A stretch of DNA of 12,532 nucleotides, taken from an uncultured Fretibacterium sp. (GTDB lineage: Bacteria; Synergistota; Synergistia; Synergistales; Aminobacteriaceae). Below the pieces are notes generated by a model. It was not told the DNA's origin. It did no database searches and saw only the letters and a program-made list of their open reading frames with translations. This document shows, piece after piece, positions 12,503 to 12,532 of the stretch. Position numbers and translations under genes: made by a program. Numbering within the stretch: position 1 is the stretch's first letter; every line of letters starts with the position of its first letter. The stretch lies in NCBI GenBank assembly GCA_937899395.1, contig CALBPU010000038.1, forward strand, positions 1-12,532, given 5' to 3'.

Positions 12503-12532
12503 GCAATTTTTTCTTTACAGGCTTTGGAAATT

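Larger units (their letters stand above)
12277..12532. other. non-coding region after the primase-helicase
   Basis: No credible gene is present. A short hairpin (TGAATT 12279-12284, AATTCA 12294-12299) follows the stop but lacks a T-run, so it is a poor terminator. The segment has an AACCTCAAA word (12352), a degenerate match (12390-12418) to 327-356, a long inverted repeat (12425-12487) and the clearest TGACA array (12476-12502). The shared motifs with bases 1-400 suggest that the two ends belong to one control region. Confidence 0.65.

Noticed and set aside
1..12532. Insertion sequence, integrase, partition or resistance genes
   Set aside because: All long frames are accounted for, none shows these families, and I saw no terminal inverted repeats with target duplications.

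Overview
The window reads as most or all of a small mobilizable plasmid (or a mobilizable element with its own replicon) from an AT-rich anaerobic-type bacterium. Every gene lies on the + strand and shows a plain AGGAGG-like ribosome binding site, which fits Bacillota-like or Synergistota-like hosts. The host assignment is a weak inference. I see no integrase, transposase, partition gene, antibiotic resistance gene or type IV secretion gene. The odd length and plasmid-only gene content suggest a complete contig, possibly a circle, but I see no terminal overlap that proves closure.

Layout. Bases 1-592 are non-coding and hold phased TGACA repeats, the mobilization promoter and a cluster of inverted repeats that is the best oriT candidate. 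Bases 593-2801 encode a MobC-like accessory protein and a MOBP-type relaxase with C-terminal LPD7-like and KfrB-like regions; the two genes overlap by 50 bases. A separate promoter with a palindromic operator candidate (2804-2846) drives a HigB-like toxin and a HigA-like antitoxin. A type ISP (single-polypeptide) restriction-modification enzyme of about 1591 residues follows almost at once, and 21 bases after it comes a probable replication initiator (8344-9744).

Bases 9745-10236 form a compact, elaborate putative replication origin: an A-rich segment, two 22-bp tandem iterons, two overlapping perfect CTTAAG palindromes, a strong GC-rich hairpin and a further palindrome. Hand counts show that C exceeds G on the + strand in the initiator gene, while G greatly exceeds C in the gene after the origin. 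A fused primase-helicase (10264-12276) comes next. The last 256 bases are non-coding; if the molecule is circular they join the first 592 to make one 848-base control region upstream of mobC.

How it fits together. Rep would bind the iterons and open the A-rich DNA, and the fused primase-helicase would be loaded there, making the plasmid partly independent of host replication proteins, by analogy with RSF1010. MobC and the relaxase would nick at oriT and use another element's conjugation machinery. HigBA and the type ISP enzyme could both stabilize the plasmid and defend the cell. The most interesting points are the origin architecture, the four clusters of 11-bp-phased TGACA repeats, the apparent toxin-antitoxin/restriction-modification/rep transcription unit, and the unassigned N-terminal 185 residues of the initiator.
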